Assembly (NCBI GenBank): GCA_946186535.1 | Contig: CAMHNT010000122.1 | Location: 1-6,677 of the forward strand | Origin: an uncultured Clostridia bacterium | Lineage (GTDB): Bacteria > Bacillota > Clostridia > Oscillospirales > Acutalibacteraceae | DNA: 6,677 nucleotides | Direction: 5' to 3' | Shown: piece after piece, positions 1 through 5,599 of the stretch | How positions within the stretch are numbered: the first letter of the stretch is position 1 | How the letters are laid out: every line of letters starts with the position of its first letter | Notes under the pieces: generated by a model | The model's database searches: none | What the model was told of the DNA's origin: nothing | What the model saw: the letters and a program-made list of their open reading frames with translations, nothing else | Made by a program: the position numbers and the translations under genes

Positions 1-4
1 GAAT

Positions 5-30
5 TTGTTATATTTATTCCTCCATAACAA
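5..30 (-). promoter_or_regulatory. Shine-Dalgarno-like site in the loop of a small hairpin
   Basis: On the minus strand a GGAGGAA sequence (17-23) lies in the 12-nt loop of a 7-bp perfect inverted repeat, TTGTTAT (24-30) with ATAACAA (5-11). It is about 46-52 nt downstream of the predicted start of the promoter at 76-104, so it falls in that transcript's leader. No ATG, GTG or TTG follows within the 16 bases that remain, so any start codon must be beyond the left edge with a long spacing, or the match is chance. The AT-only stem would be weak. The base pattern is seen directly; a role in translation is inference. Confidence 0.35.
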
Positions 31-75
31 GATATTACAAGCCAAAGAGTTAGGATTTTATAACTCATTACCATA

Positions 76-104
76 ATTATAAATTAACGTTCAAATATTG
101 TCAA
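76..104 (-). promoter_or_regulatory. Consensus sigma-A promoter reading out of the left edge
   Basis: Reading the minus strand, TTGACA (99-104) is followed by a 17-nt spacer and TATAAT (76-81). Both hexamers and the spacing match the housekeeping sigma consensus exactly. Transcription would start near 69 and run leftwards out of the window, so the promoter serves a gene that is not visible here. It begins about 57 bp beyond the stop codon of the degraded gene ending at 162, giving the next gene its own transcription start. The spacer holds an AACGTT palindrome (86-91) that might be part of an operator, but nothing in the window supports that. Confidence 0.8.
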
Positions 105-161
105 TTATAAAAATAATACAGGATAATTAAATATTGCGAAGTATTCCGGATTAAAATTTTC

Positions 162-1187
162 TTAATGCCGATAGATTCCGATTGTATTGTTCTGATCTCC
201 GCTCTTTAAATACATGAAAAGCTGATCGAAATATTCCTGGGCAATAATATTTTCTATATCGTCCATAGGCTGAAGGCTAACGGTGTTTTCTGTGAGCAAC
301 TCACCTGACGAGCCGGCGTCAAAGATTACTTCAAAGAGACTGCCGCTGCCATCAAGCACAAGTATATTGTCTCCGAATATGCTTTTTCCGCTGTGGTTCA
401 GAGCCTTCACATCCGTCAGCTCGGTTGGTTCAGAATCATTCCTTTTCACTGAAACACGGTTTTTTTCCGTAGTTTTTCCGTCCTCGTCCACTGTCGAAAC
501 GAATACGTCTCCCCGGTCAATCGAATACAGATACAACTTTCCGTTGCTGTATTTCACAAGTTCGAGAGCGTCGGCACTAAAGCTGCTTTTTACTCCCTTG
601 GCCTCGTTGCGGAAAGTATAAGAGCCGTCCTTATTTTTCGTAAGCAAAATGACATTTTTACTCTCGTCCATAATCGGACCGGTCGGAATTATTTCATCAA
701 AATCCGGGTCAATCGTACAATAATATTCAAACGGATCATAGTCATTCTTAAAATATACCTTGCTGTTGTCAGTAACAACAAATGTATTATAGTTGTCGGC
801 GCAGCCGCCTGCCCATGCTATGTTACCGCTTATTTCGGGCAATCCATCATAGTCAAAACCATACTCAAGATAAAGCTCATGGTGATATCTTATTTCACTT
901 TCATCATCCGAAGTTAAACCTGAAGCGGCTCCGCTTTCGCCCGATGCGGAAACAGCTGAGGAAACATTCGTTTTTTCCCGACTCTTTACTTCCTTGTCCC
1001 CTGAATTCACTCCGATAATTATACCTGCTGCGGCTGCCGCCACGACAGCGACCGAAGCTGCGATCATCAAACCCTTTTTCCTCATAATATCAAAACCTTT
1101 CCTTCCTGCTTTTTCTGCCGCAGACGCATTTTCAGAACCGGAAGCGGCCGCTTCCGAAATAATTGACTTGCTCATATCAGGAACCAT
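162..1187 (-). CDS. Membrane-anchored extracytoplasmic protein, C-terminal part of a broken sigma-factor fusion
   Basis: I do not recognise a named family for the long C-terminal part. The open frame runs on to a GTG at 1343, but its first 50 or so codons are an out-of-frame reading of a sigma factor region 4, so sensible protein begins only around the ATG at 1187 or the ATG at 1175. From 1187 the order is: an Ala/Ser-rich cytoplasmic linker, a basic IMRKK motif, one Ala/Val/Ile-rich transmembrane segment (about residues 39-60), a Ser/Gly/Glu linker, then about 265 acidic residues rich in Asp, Tyr and Gly with alternating hydrophobic strands. This suggests a beta-rich domain outside the membrane. 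AAGG at a short spacing precedes ATG 1187, so re-initiation is conceivable. In Clostridia, ECF sigma factors joined to or paired with such a membrane sensor domain are known; applying that here is inference. The piece may be non-functional because its sigma half is destroyed. Confidence 0.55.
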   Translation of the reverse strand: MVPDMSKSIISEAAASGSENASAAEKAGRKGFDIMRKKGLMIAASVAVVAAAAAGIIIGVNSGDKEVKSREKTNVSSAVSASGESGAASGLTSDDESEIRYHHELYLEYGFDYDGLPEISGNIAWAGGCADNYNTFVVTDNSKVYFKNDYDPFEYYCTIDPDFDEIIPTGPIMDESKNVILLTKNKDGSYTFRNEAKGVKSSFSADALELVKYSNGKLYLYSIDRGDVFVSTVDEDGKTTEKNRVSVKRNDSEPTELTDVKALNHSGKSIFGDNILVLDGSGSLFEVIFDAGSSGELLTENTVSLQPMDDIENIIAQEYFDQLFMYLKSGDQNNTIGIYRH

Positions 1188-1420
1188 GAGCGCCTTGCTT
1201 CCTTGCTGAAAAGCTGAGTGAGAAACGGAATACCGACGGATACGAACATCTTGTCCCCCGTTTCCTTCTCGTGATCCTCTGCGTACTTTCTGATTTTGCC
1301 CCTCGCAACGCTGAGCCTGTTTTTCACGGCACCTTCGCTTCACTCCATAATCTCAGCAATTTCCGCAATACTGAAATTGTTGAAGTAGTAAAGCAGCAGC
1401 GTTTCATACTGCAAATCGTA
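1188..1420 (-). pseudogene. ECF-type RNA polymerase sigma factor, region 4 remnant
   Basis: In the minus frame starting at 1420 the translation runs YDLQYETLLLYYFNNFS, then IAEIAEIME, a stop, then SEGAVKNRLSVARGKIRKY. This is the sigma-70 region 4 helix-turn-helix that reads the -35 element; the usual wording in such proteins is close to 'IAEIMGCSEGTVKSRL'. The stop is TGA at 1340-1342, where the family commonly has Cys (TGC or TGT). Region 2 and all other upstream sequence are missing: the homology fades at about 1420, where an unrelated plus-strand remnant begins. After SVGIPFLTQLFSKEA the frame is lost near 1192-1208, at a near-perfect 8-bp tandem repeat (AGCAAGGA then AGCAAGGC). Removing one repeat unit joins LFSK in frame to ALMVPDMSKS of the following membrane protein. 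Alternatively, the sigma frame ends at TGA 1172-1174, which overlaps ATG 1173-1175 as ATGA, as in a coupled sigma/anti-sigma pair. Confidence 0.75.
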
Positions 1421-1422
1421 CA

Positions 1423-1530
1423 ATCGATGTGCTTTATGCCACAAAGGAATTCTCGGTTGATGAATTTACGGACGATGTATTCATATATTAACAGGAGCTG
1501 CTGGCAGACGCAAATAAACAGCCGGAATAA
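1423..1530 (+). pseudogene. C-terminal tail of an unidentified plus-strand gene
   Basis: In the plus frame with codons starting at 1426, the translation reads DVLYATKEFSVDEFTDDVF, then IY, a stop (TAA 1489-1491), then QELLADANKQPE and a final TAA (1528-1530). The acidic, helix-like composition, and a strong rho-independent terminator starting only 24 bp after the last stop, suggest a real gene end with its N-terminal part deleted. Upstream, at about 1420, the sequence becomes the oppositely oriented sigma factor remnant, so the two fragments appear to have been joined by a rearrangement. I cannot name the family. The fragment is short, and a chance open frame is a real alternative. Confidence 0.35.
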
Positions 1531-1553
1531 TTAAAAGCTAAACGTTAAAACGG

Positions 1554-1588
1554 AAAATGCACCGGAAAATAAAACTCCGGTGCATTTT
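1554..1588 (+). terminator. Rho-independent terminator, plus strand
   Basis: AAAATGCACCGGA (1554-1566) pairs perfectly with TCCGGTGCATTTT (1576-1588) across a 9-nt loop, giving a 13-bp stem with a GC-rich core. The run TTTTTT (1585-1590), then G and five more T, gives a classical plus-strand terminator. It lies just after the stop codon of the plus-strand remnant ending at 1530. On the minus strand the trailing T tracts are only TTTT, CCG, TTTT, so it could also weakly stop transcripts coming from the genes to the right. Confidence 0.85.
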
Positions 1589-1643
1589 TTGTTTTTCATT
1601 CATTAAAGCCTTTTCGGGCAGTTACAGTTTTTTATTTTATACT

Positions 1644-1776
1644 AATCCCCATTAAAAAATAGACTTTCTACTTTTTAATGGGGATTGTATGAGACGTCAA
1701 TTGCGCTATAGCGCAATTGGGAAACGCGTTAAGCGTTTCCTTCTCTAATAGAAAGTGTCTACTTTCTATTAGAGAA
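1644..1776. repeat. Cluster of four perfect palindromes (possible REP/MITE-like element)
   Basis: Four inverted repeats follow one another with almost no spacing between the last three. (1) A 15-bp stem, AATCCCCATTAAAAA (1644-1658) with its complement at 1672-1686, 13-nt loop. (2) A 22-bp palindrome, CAATTGCGC (1698-1706) around TATA with its complement at 1711-1719. (3) GGAAACGC (1720-1727) with GCGTTTCC (1733-1740). (4) A 16-bp stem, TTCTCTAATAGAAAGT (1741-1756) with its complement at 1761-1776, 4-nt loop. All arms match without error. The cluster sits in the non-coding stretch between the plus-strand terminator and the stop codon of the EamA gene. None of the hairpins is followed by a good T run on either strand, so they are not ordinary terminators. 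The arrangement resembles short non-autonomous repeats or REP-type intergenic elements; copy number elsewhere cannot be judged here. Confidence 0.8.
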
Positions 1777-1813
1777 TAATATTATATTTCTTTTCATTAT
1801 TTCAGGCATTCAT

Positions 1814-2756
1814 TTAATCGTTCAATAAAATTTTTTCGGAATCAACCGGGCATTCGTCTTCAGAAGATGTTCGTGAAACGGATATACCTTCCGATGTCTG
1901 ATTCCGGCTGCTGCCAAATATAAAAGCAACGGTCGCAGAAAGTACAAAAACTATGCCCGCAGCAGTTCTCAGCGTCAGATGTTCCCTATAAATAATCACT
2001 CCGACAATCACGCTTGTAATCGGTTCAAAGGTGCTGAGCAGAGATGCTTTTACACCTCCGCAAAGTCCGAGTCCCTTCTGAAACAGCACAATAGCAAATA
2101 CATTCACTGAAACCGCCAGCAACGCAAATAATGAAATCGATCTGACATTAAGCTCCGGATTGCCATGCGGTGTAAAAATGAGTACTATACCGACTATACA
2201 TATTGAAAAAACAGAAACCCAAAATGACATAACGAAAATCGGTATTTCATCAACTTTCAATTTTTCTGAAAGCACTATATAGAGAGCATATGATAATCCC
2301 GAGAGCAATGCGAGAATAACACCGGTAGAATTTACGGCAGACGAGCAGTCATTAAGTAAAAATATTCCGAACATAGCCAATGCAGAACAAATCAGCTGAT
2401 TGCCGTTCAGTTTTTTTTCTGAATAAGAGAGCGGCTGTCAGGATTACAAATACAGGATAACTGAAGTGCAGAGTTGTTGCCGTTGACGAATCTATGTATT
2501 CATAGGATGAGTATAAAAACGTAATCATCAATGCATAAAATACGGAAATTATAAGAATGTGAAAAAGCTGTTTTGGGGGCAGAAGTATTTTGTGTTTGTG
2601 CTGAAGTTTTACTATAATAAACAGGTATAGACTTCCTATTAAAAATCTGCCGAATGCCACACTGTAAAACGAAAAACCAAATCCATAAATACTTTTCGCT
2701 ATCAATGGAGTAAATCCAAAAATCACGGCAGACATTACAGAAAACAGCATTCCCAT
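1814..2756 (-). pseudogene. EamA/DMT-superfamily transporter, split by a frameshift at an A8 run
   Basis: This is a small-molecule transporter of the drug/metabolite (DMT) type, expected to have about ten membrane helices in two EamA repeats. The first frame (ATG at 2756) codes for the N-terminal repeat, including YSSYEYIDSSTATTLHFSYP and then FVILTAALLFRKK, and then runs out of frame and stops at 2352. The second frame carries on the same protein as LNGNQLICSALAMFGIFLL through the C-terminal repeat (for example GLSYALYIVLSEKL) and a polar tail to TAA at 1814-1816. The shift is in eight adenines (plus-strand T run 2411-2418, codons 113-116). With seven adenines the gene would be a continuous 313 residues, normal for the family. 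ATG 2756 lies 16 nt after the YitT-type gene's stop, with no good ribosome site, so translation is probably coupled. Substrate unknown. A real mutation, a phase-variable tract or a sequencing error are all possible. Confidence 0.85.
2411..2418 (-). repeat. A8 homopolymer at the EamA frameshift
   Basis: Eight consecutive A on the coding (minus) strand, within codons AGA AAA AAA ACT, occupy the exact point where the transporter changes frame. Loss of one A restores the full-length protein. Runs of this length are prone to replication and transcription slippage and to sequencing error. Confidence 0.9.
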
Positions 2757-2772
2757 AAGATTTGAATTCTCA

Positions 2773-3417
2773 TTAAATTTCTTCGTTTTCTGTCACCTCA
2801 TTATCATCCTGATTTTTCTTTGTGCCGCAAATCAAATGCACTATAAATGAATAAAGAGCAACCATCGCCGCTCCATATATAATTTTTGTAAAATCCGAAT
2901 ATACAAGCTGAGCTAACATAATTACTCCGTCAAGTATAAACAGAACAAATCCCACCGAACGGCCTGTAAGTTTATTTATTACAAGAGGAATAACCTCAGT
3001 ACCTCCCGTTGACGTTCCGTTTCTCGTCAGAATTCCGAGTGAAATTCCAAGAAGCAATGCCGCAAAAAGCGCATTCAGAGGAAGAATTTTAATTATCGGC
3101 AGCTGAAAGCTTTTAAAAATAAACTCAAAGAAGCTTAAGAAAAGCGGATACAGAATTGTGCTGGCTGCCGTTGCTGCTGCAAACTTTTTTCCGAGAACGG
3201 CTGTACCGACAATAAATGCAGCCATGTGGAAAAAGAATACAAGATACGACACTTTAATATCAACAAAATGATTGATTGTTATAGAAAGTCCCGTAAATCC
3301 TCCAAGTATAAGTTCTGACGGAACAACAAAAAAAGTAACGGTAAAGGCATAAAGCGCATTTCCGAAAATAACTGTTAATGCTGTTTTTAAAACAGCGGAA
3401 AAATTTGTTTTTTTCAT
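2773..3417 (-). CDS. YitT-family integral membrane protein lacking the DUF2179 domain
   Basis: A polytopic membrane protein of the YitT type (YitT_membrane family), function unknown. Family marks are FFVVPSELILGGFTGLS near the N-terminus, the Gly-rich GISLGILTRNGTSTGGTEVIP in the middle and LDGVIML further on; about six hydrophobic helices can be seen. Many YitT proteins are about 280 residues with a C-terminal cytosolic DUF2179 domain. This one is 214 residues and ends in a short acidic tail (NQDDNEVTENEEI), so that domain is absent. I take the start at ATG 3417 (MKKTNFSAVLK), preceded by GGAAA 9-13 nt upstream. The in-frame ATG at 3435 is possible, but only A/T-rich sequence without a ribosome site precedes it. 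The gene follows the ABC transporter ATPase in the same orientation, but a hairpin at 3457-3485 separates them, so co-transcription may be partial. The EamA gene starts 16 nt after its stop codon. Confidence 0.85.
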   Translation of the reverse strand: MKKTNFSAVLKTALTVIFGNALYAFTVTFFVVPSELILGGFTGLSITINHFVDIKVSYLVFFFHMAAFIVGTAVLGKKFAAATAASTILYPLFLSFFEFIFKSFQLPIIKILPLNALFAALLLGISLGILTRNGTSTGGTEVIPLVINKLTGRSVGFVLFILDGVIMLAQLVYSDFTKIIYGAAMVALYSFIVHLICGTKKNQDDNEVTENEEI

Positions 3418-3456
3418 TGCTTTGTTTCCAATCATTTTTTATATCGTATAAATGAA

Positions 3457-3485
3457 CGAGGTGTGCAATTTTTCTGAACACCTCG
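3457..3485 (-). terminator. Hairpin after the ATPase gene, probable weak terminator
   Basis: CGAGGTGT (3457-3464) pairs with ACACCTCG (3478-3485) around a 13-nt loop; the flanking AAAT/ATTT bases extend the stem with a mismatch. On the minus strand it starts 28 nt after the ATPase stop codon and is followed by TTCATTTATAC, which is T-rich but not a proper T run. It may therefore weaken rather than end transcription, dividing the importer genes from the downstream membrane genes, or protect the upstream mRNA. Confidence 0.55.
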
Positions 3486-3512
3486 CTTTATTTAAAAAGA
3501 GAAGAAAAAGTT

Positions 3513-4379
3513 TTACTGAGAGTTAATGAGTCTCAAAAGTTTTTCTCTGTATTTATAGAACTCAGGCGTAAACTTGATGTCCGTTGCATTCTCTTCGACA
3601 ATCTGTCTTGAAAAATTAACCTGAATATCTTCAATAACCTTGCCGGGGTGTCTGCTTAGTACGATTATTCTTGATGCCAGCAGCAAAGCTTCTTCAACGT
3701 CGTGCGTAATAAAGAATATTGTCTTCCCTGTTTCCCACCAGATTTTTCTCGTCAGATCCTGAACGCTTTCTCTTGTGAGTGCGTCCAATGCTCCGAAAGG
3801 CTCGTCCATGAGAAGAATTTCGGGATTGTTTATCAATGCTCTTGCAATGGAAACACGCTGTTTCATACCGCCCGAAAGCTCGTAAATTTTCTTATCGGCA
3901 AATTCCGTCAGATTGACTTTCGCAAGATATTCATCAACCAAAGGTTCATATTCTTCTTTCGGAACACCTCTAACCTTAGGTCCGAACGCTACATTTGTGC
4001 GAACGGAAAACCATTCATAGAGAGGCGGATGCTGGAACACAACTCCTCTGTGCCAATCCGTACCTTTTATTTCCTCACCGTCAAGCTTTACGGAACCTGA
4101 AGTCGGAGGAATAAAACCTGCCAGAATTTTCAGAAGAGTACTTTTTCCGCATCCTGACGGACCGAGAACGCATATGAATTCCTTCGGAAAAATGTTGAAG
4201 TTGATGTTCTCCAAAGCTTTTATAGGGCCTGTGTTTCCTGTGTAGCTTAAATCCACATGGTCAATGGAGATTAATTCTTCGCCCTCCACCTGAGGTTCTG
4301 CGCCCTCATAATTTACGTGCTGTACGGATATAACCTCATCGGAAGGTTCGTACAGCTTTTCCTTCCATGTTTCAGACAT
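3513..4379 (-). CDS. tauB: Taurine/sulfonate-type ABC transporter ATP-binding protein
   Basis: The ATPase of the importer works as a dimer on the inner membrane face and hydrolyses ATP to drive uptake through the permease encoded at 5600-6379. All nucleotide-binding motifs are present in its 288 residues: Walker A GPSGCGKST (73-81), Q-loop Gln116 in VVFQHPPL, ABC signature LSGGMKQR (168-175), Walker B ILLMDEP (188-194), D-loop GALD (196-199) and the H-loop His226 in FFITHD. The GVVFQHPPLYEW and MDEPFGALDALTR wording is typical of the TauB/SsuB/nitrate branch. About 35 residues precede the normal start of the fold; in them EVISVQHVNY resembles ELISIDHVDLSY of the true first strand, as though that strand had been duplicated. 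Its AGGAGG ribosome site (4391-4396) overlaps the TAA of the binding-protein gene, so the two genes are tightly coupled. The exact substrate cannot be read from the ATPase. Confidence 0.93.
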   Translation of the reverse strand: MSETWKEKLYEPSDEVISVQHVNYEGAEPQVEGEELISIDHVDLSYTGNTGPIKALENINFNIFPKEFICVLGPSGCGKSTLLKILAGFIPPTSGSVKLDGEEIKGTDWHRGVVFQHPPLYEWFSVRTNVAFGPKVRGVPKEEYEPLVDEYLAKVNLTEFADKKIYELSGGMKQRVSIARALINNPEILLMDEPFGALDALTRESVQDLTRKIWWETGKTIFFITHDVEEALLLASRIIVLSRHPGKVIEDIQVNFSRQIVEENATDIKFTPEFYKYREKLLRLINSQ

Positions 4380-4390
4380 ATAATCCTAAA

Positions 4391-4396
4391 CCTCCT
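4391..4396 (-). promoter_or_regulatory. Ribosome binding site of the ATPase gene overlapping the upstream stop
   Basis: AGGAGG on the minus strand shares its first base with the TAA (4396-4398) of the binding-protein gene and lies 11 nt before ATG 4379. This supports that start and suggests translation passes from one gene to the next. Confidence 0.8.
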
Positions 4397-5472
4397 TATT
4401 CTGAGGCTGCCTTGACGAACTCTGATGTTACCTTACTCTGGAAAACGTCGAGATCCGGAGCGGATTTGATGCTCTGCTGAGTAACAAGGAAATCTGCTGT
4501 ATTTTTCAATGTCTGAGCAAAGTTGTTATCAAGATAGTCAATTTCTTCCTCTGCTGTCAAATATTTGAACTGTGTAATCTGGTCGGCAGCGTCTTCCTTG
4601 CTGATTTCAAGAACTGAAGCAATTTCCTCTGCTGCTTTGTCGCTGTCGTTGTTGATGATATCGTTAGCCTTGAGCTGGAGCTCAACGAACTTTGTAACAA
4701 GCTCAGGGTTCTCGTCAGCAAACTGCTTTCTTACGATATTGGTATCTGCTGTAACAACTCCCTTTTCGGAAAGAGCTTCCGAATCCGTAATAGCTGTGCC
4801 GTCCTGAAGGAGGTTGCCGAGAACCGGATACCAAACGTAAGCTGCATCGATGTCGCCTCTCTGCCATGCAGCATAAATATCATCGGGCTGAAGGTCAAGG
4901 ATTGTGATCTCATTAGCGTCAACACCCTCAAGCTCAAGTGCATTGAGCAGGCTGTAATGTGCAGTTGAAGCAAACGGAGTACCCACCTTCTTGCCCTTAA
5001 GATCAGCAAGACTGCTTATACCCGAATCGTTCTTTGCTACAAGTGTCTCAGCTTTTCCGATAATGTCACCGATCCAGAACACCTCTACATCGAGGTCGTT
5101 CGAAATAGCGAGAGCGGCAGGTGATGAACCCTCCTGACCGATATCGATACCGCCGGAAGCGATAGCCGAGTTAATATCCTTACCTGAATCGAACTTAATG
5201 ATATTAACCTCAACTCCAAGCTCGTCTTCGTACCATTTTTCATACTGAGCAATCAAATCACCGTTAACAAGATCAAGTGTACCGATATTGATCTTGGTTG
5301 CTTTATTGCCGGAAGCAGCCTCTGTGCTCTGTGAAGCTTCATTGCCGCCCGAAGCTTGGTCTGCGCCTGAAGATGTTGACGAAGAACCGTTGCAGGCTGT
5401 AAGACTGACTGCCGAAATCGCAAGAACCGAGATCAACGCAACTGACTTTTTTAAATTTATAATTTTTTTCAT
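4396..5472 (-). CDS. tauA: Taurine/sulfonate-type ABC transporter substrate-binding lipoprotein
   Basis: The extracellular receptor of the importer, anchored by lipid. The start is ATG 5472, not the upstream in-frame ATG at 5547, because a strong GGAGGAGG site lies 7 nt before it and a proper signal peptide follows. The precursor has 358 residues: a basic n-region (MKKIINLKK), a hydrophobic core, the lipobox LTAC with Cys27 as the acylated residue, a Ser/Gly/Glu-rich linker to about residue 55, then a two-lobed type II binding fold. Wording shared with E. coli TauA as I remember it: IIKFDSG (91-97), EGSSPAALA (114-122), TAHYSLL (170-176), QPDDIYAAWQRGDIDAAYVW (195-214), VRKQFA (247-252) and KYLTAEE (303-309). 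A sulfonate such as taurine is thus the leading candidate substrate; other NMT1-like ligands cannot be excluded. The gene lies between permease and ATPase, with a hairpin just 5' of its ribosome site. Confidence 0.92.
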   Translation of the reverse strand: MKKIINLKKSVALISVLAISAVSLTACNGSSSTSSGADQASGGNEASQSTEAASGNKATKINIGTLDLVNGDLIAQYEKWYEDELGVEVNIIKFDSGKDINSAIASGGIDIGQEGSSPAALAISNDLDVEVFWIGDIIGKAETLVAKNDSGISSLADLKGKKVGTPFASTAHYSLLNALELEGVDANEITILDLQPDDIYAAWQRGDIDAAYVWYPVLGNLLQDGTAITDSEALSEKGVVTADTNIVRKQFADENPELVTKFVELQLKANDIINNDSDKAAEEIASVLEISKEDAADQITQFKYLTAEEEIDYLDNNFAQTLKNTADFLVTQQSIKSAPDLDVFQSKVTSEFVKAASE

Positions 5473-5479
5473 AATTTTT

Positions 5480-5487
5480 CCTCCTCC
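5480..5487 (-). promoter_or_regulatory. Strong ribosome binding site that fixes the binding-protein start
   Basis: GGAGGAGG on the minus strand ends 7 nt before ATG 5472, the start that gives a canonical lipoprotein signal peptide. It rules out the 25-residue longer reading from 5547, whose N-terminus has no signal character. Confidence 0.85.
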
Positions 5488-5492
5488 GTAAA

Positions 5493-5515
5493 GTGCTTTG
5501 TATTTTTCAAAGCAC
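5493..5515 (-). promoter_or_regulatory. Intergenic hairpin just upstream of the binding-protein ribosome site
   Basis: GTGCTTTG (5508-5515 on the minus strand) pairs with CAAAGCAC (5493-5500) around a 7-nt A/T loop. It lies in the 127-bp gap between permease and binding protein, 5 nt upstream of GGAGGAGG. No T run follows, so it is unlikely to be a terminator. A 5' mRNA stabiliser or processing site, letting the binding protein be made in excess over the permease, is a plausible inference. Confidence 0.5.
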
Positions 5516-5599
5516 CTAACAAAAACAATATTCGGATATAAATACAATATAAAAAATAAAAATAAAACCGAAGATTTATTTCGCCCTGTATAATGTCTG

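Noticed and set aside
1340..1342. TGA read as selenocysteine or reassigned codon
   Set aside because: The other genes end normally, no SECIS-like hairpin is evident after the TGA, and the same gene has a frameshift and a missing 5' part, so simple decay explains it.
1188..1343. The start of the 393-codon minus-strand frame at GTG 1343
   Set aside because: Its first 50 or so residues are Arg/Gln-rich nonsense lying over a well-conserved sigma factor region 4 in another frame, so it is not a true N-terminus.
1271..1534. An 87-codon plus-strand open frame
   Set aside because: It is antisense to the sigma factor remnant and lies in a different frame from the plausible plus-strand tail ending at 1530.
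1644..1776. CRISPR array
   Set aside because: The repeats are different palindromes, not identical units separated by equal-length spacers, and no cas gene is present.
2405..2425. Programmed ribosomal -1 frameshift at the A8 run
   Set aside because: The shift needed to rejoin the protein is +1 (or -2), not -1, and no supporting stem-loop follows; slippage or mutation is simpler.
3260..3481. A 73-codon minus-strand frame overlapping the YitT-type gene and the hairpin
   Set aside because: It runs in another frame over clear YitT coding sequence and has no recognisable protein features.
5473..5547. A 25-residue longer N-terminus for the binding protein from ATG 5547
   Set aside because: It crosses the intergenic hairpin and the ribosome site, and would bury the lipoprotein signal peptide inside the protein.
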